NCBI RefSeq assembly: GCF_040712075.1
Contig: NZ_JBFCVL010000006.1
Coordinates: forward strand, 310,001 to 374,000
Source: Fodinicurvata sp. EGI_FJ10296
Lineage (GTDB): Bacteria > Pseudomonadota > Alphaproteobacteria > DSM-16000 > Inquilinaceae
Length of the DNA: 64,000 nucleotides
Direction: 5' to 3'
Shown here: positions 40,764 through 51,098 of the stretch, piece by piece
Layout of the letters: every line of letters begins with the position of its first letter
Numbering within the stretch: position 1 is the first letter of the stretch
The notes under the pieces: model-generated
The model's database searches: none
What the model saw: the letters and a program-made list of their open reading frames with translations, nothing else
Told to the model about the DNA's origin: nothing
Position numbers and translations under genes: made by a program

Positions 40764-42191
40764 GTGACGATTAAACGCGCGAATGCGGCGGCAACGGCCC
40801 TGTTGGCAGTAGCCACCGGCGCCGGCCTCGCGCCGTCTGCCGGTGCCGAAGTTTTCAGGCCTGATGTATTCGAACTCGACAATGGTCTGACGGTCGTCGT
40901 CGTAACCAACCGCACGGCGCCGGTCGTGAGCCATATGCTGTGGTACAAGGTCGGCGCGGCGGACGAGGAGCCCGGCGTCAGCGGGATCGCCCATTTCCTT
41001 GAGCATTTGATGTTCCGGGGTACCGAGACGGTGCCCGATGGCGAATTCAGCCGCATCGTTCAGCGTGAGGGTGCCCGCTCGAATGCCATGACGAGCTGGG
41101 ACTATACCGCCTATTTCCAGAACGTGGCGTCCGATCGGCTCGGCCGGATGATGGAACTCGAGGCCGACCGGATGGCCAATCTTGCCATCACGGATGAGGT
41201 CGTCGCGCCCGAACGCAACGTCATTCTGGAAGAGCGCGGGCAAGTGGTCGAGAGCCGCCCGTCGTCGCGGCTGAACGAACAGATGTATGCGACGCTGTTT
41301 CAGAACCACCCTTACGGCATACCGATCATTGGCTGGCGCCACGAGATCGAGGATCTGTCGATCAACGACGCGCGCGCCTTCTACGATCGTTGGTATGCAC
41401 CGAACAATGCGGTGCTGGTGCTCGCGGGGGATATTGACGTCGAGGCGGCACGGCCACTGGTCGAGGAAACCTATGGCCGCATACCCGCCCGCGACGTGCC
41501 GGAGCGCACGCGTCTGGAAGAACCGGACAGCGGTGCCGAGTTCTCCGTCACCCTGACCTCCGATCAGGTTCAGCTTCCGAACTGGCGGCGGTTCTATCTG
41601 GCGCCGACCTATACCGACGATCCAAACGGACATGCCTATGCGCTTCAGGTGCTCGACGAACTTCTCGGCACCGGAACGACGAGCCGCCTATACCGGTCTC
41701 TGGTCGTGGAGCAGGAGATCGCCGTTGCGGCCGGCACCAGCTATCGGCCGGCCGGCGTCGACCAGGGGCCGCTGGTCGCCTATATGACACCGCGCGGCGA
41801 CACCGGAATGGCCGCGCTGGAAGAGGCTTTCGAGGCCGAGATAGAAAGGTTGCTGACAGAGGGACTGACCGAAGAAGAGGTCGCCACCGCCAAGGATCGG
41901 CTGACAATCAGCAGCACCTTCGCCAGAGACAGCCTCATGGCGCCGGTTTATGCATTCGGACAGGCGTTGGCAACCGGCGGAACGATCGACGACGTGGAGC
42001 GTTGGCCCAGTCGCATCGACGCGATCTCGGCCGACGATGTGATGGCTGCGGCCGAGGCCGTGTTCGGCGCCAATGGCCGCCACGTCACCGGCTATCTGCT
42101 GCCGGAAGATCCCGACGCTGCGATCAGATTGGACGAACCGGTCGATCCTGACGCGGTGTCGCCGGACATGGACACGGAGATCGTGCAATGA
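40764..42191 (+). CDS. M16 family zinc protease, catalytic type
   Basis: A 475-residue periplasmic pitrilysin-type protease. A signal peptide (residues about 1-28, ending PSAGA) is followed by the inverted zinc motif HFLEH in IAHFLEHLMFRG and the distal glutamate in ERNVILEERG. The GTG start has GGGAGG seven bases before. It overlaps the second M16 gene by four bases; such pairs often form a heterodimer in which this subunit carries the active site. Its natural substrate is unknown. Confidence 0.92.
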   Translation: MTIKRANAAATALLAVATGAGLAPSAGAEVFRPDVFELDNGLTVVVVTNRTAPVVSHMLWYKVGAADEEPGVSGIAHFLEHLMFRGTETVPDGEFSRIVQREGARSNAMTSWDYTAYFQNVASDRLGRMMELEADRMANLAITDEVVAPERNVILEERGQVVESRPSSRLNEQMYATLFQNHPYGIPIIGWRHEIEDLSINDARAFYDRWYAPNNAVLVLAGDIDVEAARPLVEETYGRIPARDVPERTRLEEPDSGAEFSVTLTSDQVQLPNWRRFYLAPTYTDDPNGHAYALQVLDELLGTGTTSRLYRSLVVEQEIAVAAGTSYRPAGVDQGPLVAYMTPRGDTGMAALEEAFEAEIERLLTEGLTEEEVATAKDRLTISSTFARDSLMAPVYAFGQALATGGTIDDVERWPSRIDAISADDVMAAAEAVFGANGRHVTGYLLPEDPDAAIRLDEPVDPDAVSPDMDTEIVQ

Positions 42192-43627
42192 TCAGGGCTA
42201 TGGGGACCCGGCCAACAGGACTGAGCTCTGCCGCTTTCACGCTGACGGTCCTGGGGGCCATAATGACAACTGCGTTTCTGAGTCCGTCCGGCACCGCACT
42301 CGGCCAGGACGCCGATAGCGGCAATGGGTTCTCTCATGTCGAAACGGTGGTGTCCGATCAGGGAGTCCAGGCCTATCTGGCTTCGAGCGATTTCGTGCCG
42401 GTTGTGTCGATCAACTTTGCCTTCGACGGCGGCATCGAGACCGATCCCGCCGGCAAGGAGGGCCGGGCCAATCTGGTGACGACCCTGCTGGACGAGGGCG
42501 CGGGCGATATCCGCAGTCAGGAATTCCAGCGGCGGCTTGCGGATCTGTCGATATCGATGCGGTTCTCCGCCGGCATCGAGGAGATCAACGGCACGCTCTA
42601 TACGACGAAGGAGCATCTCGACGAGGCGCTCGACCTTCTGGCCCTGGCCTTGACGGAGCCCCGATTCGACCCCGAGCCGGTCGAGCGCATGCGCGATTCC
42701 GTGGCCGGGGCGATCCGGTCGAATACCGGCGACCCCGGTTGGATCGGCCGGCGGGCTTTCCTGGAACGCGTTTTGGGCGATCATCCCTTTGCCCGCCCAT
42801 CGCGCGGTACCATGGAGTCGCTGATGGCGCTCGAAGTGGATGATCTTCGTCAGTTCATCGAGGAGCGCTTCACCCGCGACGCCCTGACCGTCGCGGTTGC
42901 CGGTGATATCACCGCCGACGAACTGGGCCCGGCACTGGACCGGGCATTCGGCGATCTGCCGGCGTCGGGCGAACCCGCCGAGGTGCCCGACTGGGAACCG
43001 CCGGAACCTTTCAGCACGGTGGTCGAGTGGCAGGGCCCGCAAAGCATCCTGATGCTGGCCCAGGCCGGTATTTCGCGCGACCACCCCGACTACTACGCCG
43101 CCCTGGTGATGAACCACATACTTGGGGGCGGCGGCTTCGGCTCGCGCCTGACCGAAGAAGTGCGCGAGCGCCGCGGACTCACCTACGGCATCGGCAGCGG
43201 CTTCTATAATACGGATGTCGCCAACCTGCTGATGGTCAACAGTTCGCTCGCCCATGGCAATGTCGTCCCGGCACTCGATCTGATCAGACAGGAATGGGCG
43301 ACCATGCGCGAAGACGGGGTCACCCAGAGCGAGCTGGATGACGCGAAGCGCTATATAACTGGATCCTTTCCCCTGCAGCTGACATCGACGCGCGATCTTT
43401 CCTCAATGCTGCTCAGCATGCAGTTGCAGAATCTCGGTGAAGATTATATCAGGGAGCGCAATGCCCTGATCCAGGCGGTGACGGTTGAGGACGTCAACTG
43501 GATAGCGAATTCGCTTCTCGACCCCGAGGCGCTCAGTGTTCTCGTCGTCGGGCAGCCGCCAGAGGAATTCTCCGCCGACGAAACGATTTCGGCGCGTGAG
43601 ATCGTCGACAGGGAATTGGGGCGCTAG
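42188..43627 (+). CDS. M16 family protein, non-catalytic partner
   Basis: A 479-residue M16-family protein with a signal-like N-terminus ([19 protein letters not shown]). The zinc motif is missing: where HxxEH should be, the sequence reads [12 protein letters not shown]. The C-terminal substrate-binding motif survives ([21 protein letters not shown], read in two parts: [12 protein letters not shown] and [11 protein letters not shown]). This is the normal pattern for the non-catalytic partner of an M16B pair. The start overlaps the upstream protease by four bases. Confidence 0.92.
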   Translation: MIRAMGTRPTGLSSAAFTLTVLGAIMTTAFLSPSGTALGQDADSGNGFSHVETVVSDQGVQAYLASSDFVPVVSINFAFDGGIETDPAGKEGRANLVTTLLDEGAGDIRSQEFQRRLADLSISMRFSAGIEEINGTLYTTKEHLDEALDLLALALTEPRFDPEPVERMRDSVAGAIRSNTGDPGWIGRRAFLERVLGDHPFARPSRGTMESLMALEVDDLRQFIEERFTRDALTVAVAGDITADELGPALDRAFGDLPASGEPAEVPDWEPPEPFSTVVEWQGPQSILMLAQAGISRDHPDYYAALVMNHILGGGGFGSRLTEEVRERRGLTYGIGSGFYNTDVANLLMVNSSLAHGNVVPALDLIRQEWATMREDGVTQSELDDAKRYITGSFPLQLTSTRDLSSMLLSMQLQNLGEDYIRERNALIQAVTVEDVNWIANSLLDPEALSVLVVGQPPEEFSADETISAREIVDRELGR

Positions 43628-43674
43628 ACCGGAATCTGCCGTTTCGAGACCTTGACGGCCATGGAGACGAATCA

Positions 43675-45333
43675 ATGACCGATGTAACGGCTCTGGCTGC
43701 CTGGAAAGATCTGCAACGCCATCTGCAGGCGCAGGGCGACCTGGATCTCCGCGATCTGTTCAGCGGGGATGCTGACCGGTTCAAGCGATTCTCGGTCGAG
43801 TTCGAAGGCATATTCGTCGACTATTCCAAGCACCTGGTCACATCTGAAACCATGGCGTTGCTGGTGGAACTCGCACGTCAGACCGACGTCGAGGGTCATC
43901 GCGACGCCATGTTTGCGGGAGCGGCGATCAATCGAACCGAAGGCCGACCGGTTCTCCACACGGCGCTGCGCAATCGATCGGACGCGCCGGTGATGGTGGA
44001 CGGCCGTGACGTCATGCCCGACATCCGGGGCGTGCTTTCCCGTATGGCGGACTTTGCCGAGCGTGTTCGTTCGGGTGCCTGGACGGGGCACACCGGGAAG
44101 CCGATCCGGTCGGTCGTCAATATCGGCATCGGCGGGTCCGACCTCGGTCCGAATATGGTCTGCGAGGCGCTGGCGCCCTATGTCCAAAAGGGTCTCCGCT
44201 GTCATTTCGTGTCGAATGTGGACGGGGCCCATATTGCCCGCACACTGGAAGACGTCGACCCCGAGACGACGCTGTTCATCATCGCGTCCAAGACCTTTAC
44301 GACGCAGGAGACCTTGACCAATGCCCGAACCGCGCGGGCCTGGTTCCTCGAGTCGGGGGCAGCGGAATCCGATATCGCCAAACATTTCGTCGCCCTGTCC
44401 ACCAACCGGCAGGCCGTCGAAGCGTTCGGTATCGATGCCAACCAGATGTTCGAATTCTGGGACTGGGTCGGCGGACGCTATTCGGTGTGGTCGGCCATCG
44501 GTCTGCCGGTCATGCTGGCCATTGGACCGGCGCGTTTTGGAGAATTCCTGGATGGCGCCCATGCCATGGACACCCACTTCCGGACAGCGGCACTTGAATC
44601 GAACCTGCCGCTGATCCTGGGATTGCTCGGCATCTGGTACAACAATTTCCACGGCTGTCAGACCCATGCCGTGCTTCCCTACGATCAACTGCTTCACCGC
44701 TTCCCGGCTTATCTTCAGCAGGCCGATATGGAGAGCAACGGCAAGCGCGTCGACCGCGACGGCCAGCCGGTCACCTGGCAGACGGGCCCGATCATCTTCG
44801 GCGAACCCGGAACCAACGGCCAGCACGCCTTTTACCAGTTGATCCATCAGGGCACGAAGCTGATCCCGTCGGATTTTATCGCCCCGATTGAAAGCCAGTA
44901 TCCGGTTGGCGACCACCACCGGATACTGCTGTCGAATTTCCTGGCGCAGACCGAGGCGCTGGCCTTTGGCAAGACAGAGTCCGAAGCCCGGGCGGAACTG
45001 GAAGAAAGCGGCCTTGTCGGCGATGCCCTGGAAGCCCTGGTGCCGCACAAGATCTTCCCCGGCAACAGGCCATCGACGTCGATTCTTCTGGATCGGCTTG
45101 ATCCCCGGACGCTGGGCATGCTCATCGCGCTTTATGAGCATAAGATCTTCGTTCAGGGAATGGTTTGGGACATCTTCAGTTTCGACCAATGGGGTGTGGA
45201 ACTGGGCAAGCAGTTGGCAAAGATCATTCTTCCCGAACTGGCCGACCCGGACGGGGAGGGTGGGGCGCCCAAGGCGCAGGATGCCTCGACCAGCGGCCTG
45301 ATCGCCCGGATCAAGGGGCACCGACCCGGCTGA
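43675..45333 (+). CDS. pgi: Glucose-6-phosphate isomerase
   Basis: Interconverts glucose 6-phosphate and fructose 6-phosphate. The 552-residue length is typical. Motifs include [14 protein letters not shown], the phosphate-binding [28 protein letters not shown] (two conserved stretches joined) and the C-terminal [14 protein letters not shown] signature. It follows the M16 pair by 47 bases but is probably not functionally tied to it. Confidence 0.98.
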   Translation: MTDVTALAAWKDLQRHLQAQGDLDLRDLFSGDADRFKRFSVEFEGIFVDYSKHLVTSETMALLVELARQTDVEGHRDAMFAGAAINRTEGRPVLHTALRNRSDAPVMVDGRDVMPDIRGVLSRMADFAERVRSGAWTGHTGKPIRSVVNIGIGGSDLGPNMVCEALAPYVQKGLRCHFVSNVDGAHIARTLEDVDPETTLFIIASKTFTTQETLTNARTARAWFLESGAAESDIAKHFVALSTNRQAVEAFGIDANQMFEFWDWVGGRYSVWSAIGLPVMLAIGPARFGEFLDGAHAMDTHFRTAALESNLPLILGLLGIWYNNFHGCQTHAVLPYDQLLHRFPAYLQQADMESNGKRVDRDGQPVTWQTGPIIFGEPGTNGQHAFYQLIHQGTKLIPSDFIAPIESQYPVGDHHRILLSNFLAQTEALAFGKTESEARAELEESGLVGDALEALVPHKIFPGNRPSTSILLDRLDPRTLGMLIALYEHKIFVQGMVWDIFSFDQWGVELGKQLAKIILPELADPDGEGGAPKAQDASTSGLIARIKGHRPG

Positions 45334-45487
45334 CCGCCGCCGCGCCCCGGCCGGTTCGCACCAGAGACCGCATTTTCGCCCCGTTATCCGCCTAGTGCTT
45401 CGTGTGCTTAGCGTAAGGTAGGTTTTCGGGGCTCAGGGATTCTGACCCTTGGTTCGTGCGGGGCCCGGCATAAGGAGAAATGGCCAC

Positions 45488-46366
45488 ATGTGTAACCGGT
45501 TCGATTGCGCCCACCCACATCACGAAACTCTGAACGGCCCATCGACGGACGAAAAGATCGACTGGTCCACGGCCATTCAAGTGCCCTCGGCAACCCGGTC
45601 CGCCATGGGGCGCCGTGCCGTCCTGGTCGGAATGGTCGGCGTATCGGGAACGGCGTTGATCGCCTGTCAGCCGACGGATATCGCCCGGATGGCGCCAGCG
45701 GCGCCGCGGTCGCAAACCGTGCAGCTGGGCGAGGAGACCTGGGCCCGGATACGCAGCGAAACATCCGTGAGCCGCAATAGCAGCATGCAGAACGCACTGA
45801 ACTCCGTCGGTCGGCGAATCGTGCAATCCAACGGCATCGGCGGGCAGTGGGAGTTCCTGGTGTTTCAGGGCGACTCCGCGAACGCCTTTGCCTTGCCGGG
45901 CGGTAAGGTTGGCTTCTACGAAGGCATATTCCGGCATATGGAGAATGATGCGCAACTGGCCACCGTCGTCGGGCACGAGATCGCCCACAACACCCAGGAG
46001 CACGCAGCGCAGCGGCTGGGCGCGTCGCAGATGTCGCAACTCGGCGTGGCCGCGATCTCGGCGGCCTTCGGCGCCGGCAATCCCGGCTATGCCGATCAGA
46101 TTGCGGCATTGATGGGCGCAGGCGTGCAGTACGGAATGATCATGCCGTTCGGCCGGGATCAGGAACTCGAAGCCGACCGCGTCGGTTTGTTCTACATGGC
46201 ACGCGGCGGTTACGATCCCCGCGAATCCATGGATTTCTGGCAGACAATGCAAGCCCAGGCCGGCGGCCGGGGGCCGGAGTGGCTGTCGACCCACCCCGCC
46301 GGCACCAGCCGCCTGCAACAACTCGATGCCCTGATGCCCGACGCGCTGAATGTCTATCGCGCCTGA
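45488..46366 (+). CDS. M48 family metalloprotease, lipoprotein
   Basis: A 292-residue zinc protease. The HEXXH motif (VGHEIAHNTQEH) and the third ligand in ELEADRVGL are clear, and STHPAG follows, as in periplasmic M48 proteases of the BepA/LoiP type. Before it, GRRAVLVGMVGVSGTALIAC looks like a twin-arginine lipoprotein signal. The ATG with AAGGAG ten bases upstream places 39 extra residues before this signal, including MCNRFDC and a His pair; an internal ATG (base 45605) would give a normal-length signal but lacks a ribosome site. Confidence 0.88.
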   Translation: MCNRFDCAHPHHETLNGPSTDEKIDWSTAIQVPSATRSAMGRRAVLVGMVGVSGTALIACQPTDIARMAPAAPRSQTVQLGEETWARIRSETSVSRNSSMQNALNSVGRRIVQSNGIGGQWEFLVFQGDSANAFALPGGKVGFYEGIFRHMENDAQLATVVGHEIAHNTQEHAAQRLGASQMSQLGVAAISAAFGAGNPGYADQIAALMGAGVQYGMIMPFGRDQELEADRVGLFYMARGGYDPRESMDFWQTMQAQAGGRGPEWLSTHPAGTSRLQQLDALMPDALNVYRA

Positions 46367-46382
46367 CGCGGCGTCAGGAATA

Positions 46383-46410
46383 TCCCGGCCGAACCGCGAC
46401 TCGGCCGGGA
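46383..46410. terminator. Stem-loop between convergent genes
   Basis: A 10-bp perfect stem (TCCCGGCCGA with TCGGCCGGGA, eight-base loop) lies between the ends of the M48 and hypothetical genes. There is no T-run on either strand, so termination efficiency is uncertain; it may serve as a bidirectional barrier. Confidence 0.5.
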
Positions 46411-46426
46411 CCGCTGTCGGCAAGGG

Positions 46427-47119
46427 TTACTGGGACGACATGACGAACGGACGGCGCTCGACGACAGTCATCCCGCGCGCGCTGCCACGAAACTCCTGAA
46501 ATCCATAAATCATGTCCAGATCGACGACCAGCAGACGCAGCACGAATTCGGCTGCCACGCCTTGCATCGTCGTCGTTCCGGTGCCGACGAGCCGAGGGAT
46601 GCTGTTGGTCGGGCAGTCGGTCAGCACCGCCAGTTCGTCGTCGGTGACGGCGAGAGACGGAAGCGGCTGCGAGCCCGGCGCCAGCCTCGCGCCGTCGGGC
46701 AGGCTCGGTTCGGAGTCGAAACTCCACAATTCGTCATCGACCCAGTCGAACGTGACTTCCATGGCCCCGTTCGGATCCCGGGGAATGAGTCGCAACGCGC
46801 CATCGGCGGTCACTTCGAAGCTGCCTTGTTCGACCTGGCTGGAGGCGGGATGTGCCATCGCCATGCCCTGTGCGACGACATATCCGGCCTGATAACTGAT
46901 TTGCCAGGGAGATTCCGATAGCGCCATGGCCAGTTCGAAGCGGGCATCGGCAGATGTGTTACCGCAAAGTCCGAGGCTCTGGATCGTTTCTGCGTGGGCT
47001 GCACTATCCGGCAGCATTGAGATCGCTGCACCGACGGCGACGGCGGCTGCACCGGCAATGAATGACCCGGTGTGCCGGTTGCGGTCAGGGGCGGGCTCGT
47101 TCGTGTTTTTGAATGGCAA
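46427..47119 (-). CDS. Secreted protein of unknown function
   Basis: A 230-residue protein with a signal peptide that starts after a charged 16-residue N-region (hydrophobic FIAGAAAVAVGAAISML, likely cleavage after SAAHA). The mature part has an early cysteine in GLCGNTS and a second in LTDCPTNSIP, which may pair. It is rich in beta-type sequence and Trp-containing turns (TFDWVDDELWSF). No family is recognised. It converges on the M48 protease and is divergent from mutL. Confidence 0.6.
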   Translation of the reverse strand: MPFKNTNEPAPDRNRHTGSFIAGAAAVAVGAAISMLPDSAAHAETIQSLGLCGNTSADARFELAMALSESPWQISYQAGYVVAQGMAMAHPASSQVEQGSFEVTADGALRLIPRDPNGAMEVTFDWVDDELWSFDSEPSLPDGARLAPGSQPLPSLAVTDDELAVLTDCPTNSIPRLVGTGTTTMQGVAAEFVLRLLVVDLDMIYGFQEFRGSARGMTVVERRPFVMSSQ

Positions 47120-47416
47120 GTCGTTCTCCCTGTGCGCTTGTTGATCAAGCCCCGGCTGTTGCGTTCAGCGGGTACCCGATTGTGCTTGTTTCCAGGCAAA
47201 TGAGCGAGATTCACCCGACCATTGTCTCCTGAAGAGAGACACTACGGCATCGGCCAGCGCCGTTCAAGCTGCGGTGGTAGCCGGCAAGATTTGTGCAAAT
47301 CCTGCTTGAGTCATGGGGAACAGGGAGCGAAGGCGCTTTGCAGGTCGGGACCAAAGACCGTAGTCTGTCACCGTCGCCCCCCAAACGATCCCCTCACGGG
47401 CCGCCGAGCGCACTGC

Positions 47417-49354
47417 ATGTCCATCCGACGCCTGCCATCCGTCCTCGTCAATCAGATCGCCGCCGGCGAGGTCGTCGAACGCCCGGCGGCCGTGGTGAAG
47501 GAACTGGCGGAAAATGCCGTCGACGCCGGGGCGTCGCGGATCGATATCACGATCGGCGACGGAGGCCGGGCGCTCATTGTCGTCGCCGATGACGGTGACG
47601 GAATGGGGCCGGAGGATCTCGTGGTTGCGGTGGAGCGCCACGCGACGTCGAAGCTGGACGGCGACGATCTGCTGGCGATCGGCACGCTTGGGTTTCGGGG
47701 CGAGGCATTGCCGTCGATCGGCTCGGTGAGCCGGATGACGATCACCAGCCGAACCCGCACCGCGGATCAGGCGTGGTCGCTGTCGGTTGATGCCGGGCAG
47801 GTGAGTGAACCCGTTCCCGCGGCCGGCAATGGTGGCACCCGGGTCGAAGTGCGCGACCTGTTTCATGCCACGCCCGCCCGGCTGAAATTCCTCAAATCCG
47901 GTCGCGCCGAACAGGCGGCCATAACCGATGTCGTCTCGCGGCTGGCCATGGCGTGCCCTGCGGTCGGCTTCACGCTCCGCGACGAGAAGCGGGCGATCCT
48001 CAAGCTTGATCCGGCGCCGGCTCTGCGGTCAGGAGAGTGTCCGGAGCAGGCCGGCAACGATCGCCGGCTCACGAGACTGGGGGCCATTCTCGGCCGTGCC
48101 TTTGCCGACAACGCCGTTCCGGTGGCGGCCGAGCGCGAAGAAATGGTGCTGTCGGGTTTCGTTGGCCTGCCTACCTTTCACCGGGGCAATGGGCTGCATC
48201 AGTTCCTGTTCGTCAACGAACGTCCCGTGCGCGACAAGCTGCTTATCGGTGCCGTCAAAGGCGCGTATGGCGATCTGCTGCCCCGCGACCGCCACCCGGT
48301 GCTTGCGCTCTTTCTCGGTCTGCCGGGGTCGCAGGTTGACGTGAACGTACACCCGGCCAAGGCCGAGGTGCGGTTCCGGGATGCGGGCATGGTCCGGGGG
48401 CTGGTCGTGTCGGCGATCAAAAAGGCACTGGCCGATGCCGGTCATCGATCGGCGACAACCGGCGGAACCGGTGCGCTGGGTGCTTTTCGCCCGGAACCCG
48501 CCGGAGCGTCAGACCCCACCGGCCGCCGGCCGATGGTCCCGCATGGGGGTTGGGGGCAGGGTTCGGCCGCGCGGCCGTCTTCGGCGGCGCTCGACGCATC
48601 GGGCCGGTTTCAGGCGCCGGTCGGCGGGACTTCGGGTATGAATGCGCAGCTGTCCGCGCCCTGGATGCCGCCGCCCTCAGCGCGCGGTGTGGAGGATCCC
48701 GGTCCGTCCTCCGACCATGTCAGAGAGCACGCGGCCGCTGACGATGCGCCAGCGGCCCCGGACGATCGACCGGATCATCCACTCGGTGCCGCGCGCGCCC
48801 AGCTCCACGAGAACTACATCATCGCCCAGACCGGCGACGGCCTGGTGATCGTCGACCAGCATGCCGCCCATGAACGTCTGGTGTACGAGGATATGAAGGC
48901 GGATCTGCTGTCCGGCCCGGTCAGGGCACAACGGCTGCTGATCCCCGAAGTGGTCGAGTTGCCGATGGCCGCCCGCGACCGGATCGTGGATCGGGCCGAG
49001 GAACTGTCGCGGCTGGGGCTGGAGGTGGACGGTTTCGGTGACGGCGCCGTTGCGGTGCGGTCAATTCCGGCCATGCTGGGGCAGGCCGACGCCGGTGCGC
49101 TGGTCCGCGATCTGGCCGACCGGCTGGAGGATATCGACGACACCTCGGCCCTGACCGAGCGGCTGGAGGCCGTCTGCTCGACCATGGCCTGTCACGGCAG
49201 CGTGCGCTCCGGTCGCCGGCTGACGACGGCTGAAATGGATGCCCTGCTGCGCCGGATGGAGGCGACGCCCCATAGCGGTCAATGCAACCACGGCCGGCCG
49301 ACCTATATCTCCCTCGGCCTCAAGGACATCGAGAAGCTGTTCGGACGCCGTTGA
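47417..49354 (+). CDS. mutL: DNA mismatch repair protein MutL
   Basis: Coordinates mismatch repair after MutS. The 645-residue product has GHKL ATPase motifs in order: ELAENAVDAGASRI, DDGDGMG, TLGFRGEALPSIGSV, then NERPVRDKL. A Pro/Ala/Gly linker spans about residues 345-455. The C-terminal domain carries the metal-binding endonuclease motif DQHAAHERLVYED, plus ACHGS- and CNHGRPT-type motifs (here MACHGSVRSG and QCNHGRPTY), so it is probably a nicking MutL that works without MutH. The start MSIRRLP was chosen by family fit. Confidence 0.96.
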   Translation: MSIRRLPSVLVNQIAAGEVVERPAAVVKELAENAVDAGASRIDITIGDGGRALIVVADDGDGMGPEDLVVAVERHATSKLDGDDLLAIGTLGFRGEALPSIGSVSRMTITSRTRTADQAWSLSVDAGQVSEPVPAAGNGGTRVEVRDLFHATPARLKFLKSGRAEQAAITDVVSRLAMACPAVGFTLRDEKRAILKLDPAPALRSGECPEQAGNDRRLTRLGAILGRAFADNAVPVAAEREEMVLSGFVGLPTFHRGNGLHQFLFVNERPVRDKLLIGAVKGAYGDLLPRDRHPVLALFLGLPGSQVDVNVHPAKAEVRFRDAGMVRGLVVSAIKKALADAGHRSATTGGTGALGAFRPEPAGASDPTGRRPMVPHGGWGQGSAARPSSAALDASGRFQAPVGGTSGMNAQLSAPWMPPPSARGVEDPGPSSDHVREHAAADDAPAAPDDRPDHPLGAARAQLHENYIIAQTGDGLVIVDQHAAHERLVYEDMKADLLSGPVRAQRLLIPEVVELPMAARDRIVDRAEELSRLGLEVDGFGDGAVAVRSIPAMLGQADAGALVRDLADRLEDIDDTSALTERLEAVCSTMACHGSVRSGRRLTTAEMDALLRRMEATPHSGQCNHGRPTYISLGLKDIEKLFGRR

Positions 49355-49473
49355 CGGATGTCGGTCCGGCCTGGTGGTTTGCCCCCGAAGTGTTGGTTCG
49401 TGGTTTGCATTGACATTCGACGGTGCGGTGGCCAAGCCTGACGGGCGACCCCGTCCTGCCGCGAGCTCCCGAC

Positions 49474-51063
49474 ATGCGCTATATTCCGTTTCTTGCGATC
49501 GTATTTCTGACGCTTCTGTTTCTCGGCCTTGGGCTTGCCGCCTCGGCGCTGTGGCTGCTGCCCTTGATCGTGTTGGCGCCTCTGGCGTTCCTGGGTGTTT
49601 GGGATCTTTGCCAGGAATCCCATTCGTTGAAGCGCGTTTATCCGGTTAGCGCCCATTTCCGCTGGTTTTTCGAATGGCTGCGCCCTTATCTGCGCGAGTA
49701 CCTGCTCGACAGCGATCATCAGGGCCGGCCCTATAGTCATGACCAACGGGCGCTGGTCTACAAGCGCGCCAAGAATGTCGAAAGCGTTCAGGCGTTCGGA
49801 ACCGATCGGGACCCGTATTCACCGGGCTACGAGTGGATCAACCACGCCATGCAGGGCCGCAAACAGGATGCCGAGGCTTATCGCATCACCATCGGCGATG
49901 CTGACTGCGCAAAGCCCTATAGCGCGTCCGTCTTCAACATTTCGGCGATGAGTTTCGGCTCGTTGAGCGGGCGGGCGGTCGAGGCGCTGAACCAGGGCGC
50001 CAAAATGGGCAACTTTTATCACGATACCGGCGAGGGTGGGATTTCCAGCCATCATCGGATTCATGGCGGCGATCTGGTGTGGGAGATCGGTACCGGATAT
50101 TTCGGATGCCGCACCCCGGACGGCCGATTCGATCCGAAAGCGTTTGCCGACCGCGCGTCATCGGATCAGGTCAGGATGATCGAAATCAAACTGAGCCAGG
50201 GCGCCAAGCCGGGCAAGGGCGGGCTCTTGCCGGGGGCGAAGGTGACACAGGAAATCGCCGATGCGCGCGGTGTTCCGATCGGCCTGGACGTTCTTTCCCC
50301 GCCGGGCCACAGCGCCTTTTCCGATCCGGTCGGCCTGATGACCTGGATCGCAGAGTTGCGCGAGTTGTCGGGCGGCAAGCCGGTCGGATTCAAGCTGTGT
50401 GTCGGTCACCGGTGGGAATTCCTGGCGCTGGTCAAGGCCATGCTGAAAACCGGCATTACGCCCGACTTCATCGTGGTCGACGGAGCCGAAGGCGGCACCG
50501 GGGCGGCACCGGCCGAATTGTCCAATCATGTCGGCACACCGCTGAGAGAAGGGCTGATCTTCGTCGTGAACGCCCTGACCGGCGCTAATCTGCGCCACCG
50601 GATCAAGATCGCCGCCGCCGGCAAGGTGGTCGATGGCCATGACATGGCCGCCAACATTGCGCTTGGCGCCGACTGGTGCAACGCGGCCCGGCCGTTCATG
50701 TTCTCGCTGGGATGCGTGCAGACGAAGCAGTGCCATACCGGCCATTGCCCGGTGGGCGTGGCCACTCAGGACCGATGGCGCGAGGCCGGCCTGGTGGTCG
50801 AGGACAAGGCGCCAAGGGTCTACCACTTTCACAGAAACACCGTGGCGGCGTTATCGGAATATGTCGGGGCTGCAGGGCTGAGCCATCCGTGGGACCTTCG
50901 CCCCTATCATCTGCGGATTCGTATGGCCGGAAACGAAGTGCATTCGGCCGATTCAATCTATGATTTCCTGACGCCGGGCATCCTGCTCGACGCGCCCGAC
51001 GATACCATTTACGGCCGTTGGTGGGCGATGGCCGCTGCCGATCGGTTCGCGGCAGCGGTGTGA
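49474..51063 (+). CDS. FMN-binding glutamate synthase-like protein
   Basis: A 529-residue protein related to the synthase domain of GltB. Two membrane segments occupy the first 45 residues (FLAIVFLTLLFLGLGLA and LLPLIVLAPLAFLGVW). FMN-binding motifs include MSFGSLSGRAVEALN, GAKPGKGG and GAEGGTGAAP. The 3Fe-4S cysteines are in GCVQTKQCHTGHCPVG. Free-standing proteins of this kind lack the amidotransferase domain; their role may be ammonia-dependent glutamate synthesis or another FMN oxidoreductase reaction. It lies 120 bases after mutL. Confidence 0.88.
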   Translation: MRYIPFLAIVFLTLLFLGLGLAASALWLLPLIVLAPLAFLGVWDLCQESHSLKRVYPVSAHFRWFFEWLRPYLREYLLDSDHQGRPYSHDQRALVYKRAKNVESVQAFGTDRDPYSPGYEWINHAMQGRKQDAEAYRITIGDADCAKPYSASVFNISAMSFGSLSGRAVEALNQGAKMGNFYHDTGEGGISSHHRIHGGDLVWEIGTGYFGCRTPDGRFDPKAFADRASSDQVRMIEIKLSQGAKPGKGGLLPGAKVTQEIADARGVPIGLDVLSPPGHSAFSDPVGLMTWIAELRELSGGKPVGFKLCVGHRWEFLALVKAMLKTGITPDFIVVDGAEGGTGAAPAELSNHVGTPLREGLIFVVNALTGANLRHRIKIAAAGKVVDGHDMAANIALGADWCNAARPFMFSLGCVQTKQCHTGHCPVGVATQDRWREAGLVVEDKAPRVYHFHRNTVAALSEYVGAAGLSHPWDLRPYHLRIRMAGNEVHSADSIYDFLTPGILLDAPDDTIYGRWWAMAAADRFAAAV

Positions 51064-51098
51064 CCGGCCGCCGCCGAGGCAGCATTCCGGTTCGAGGA

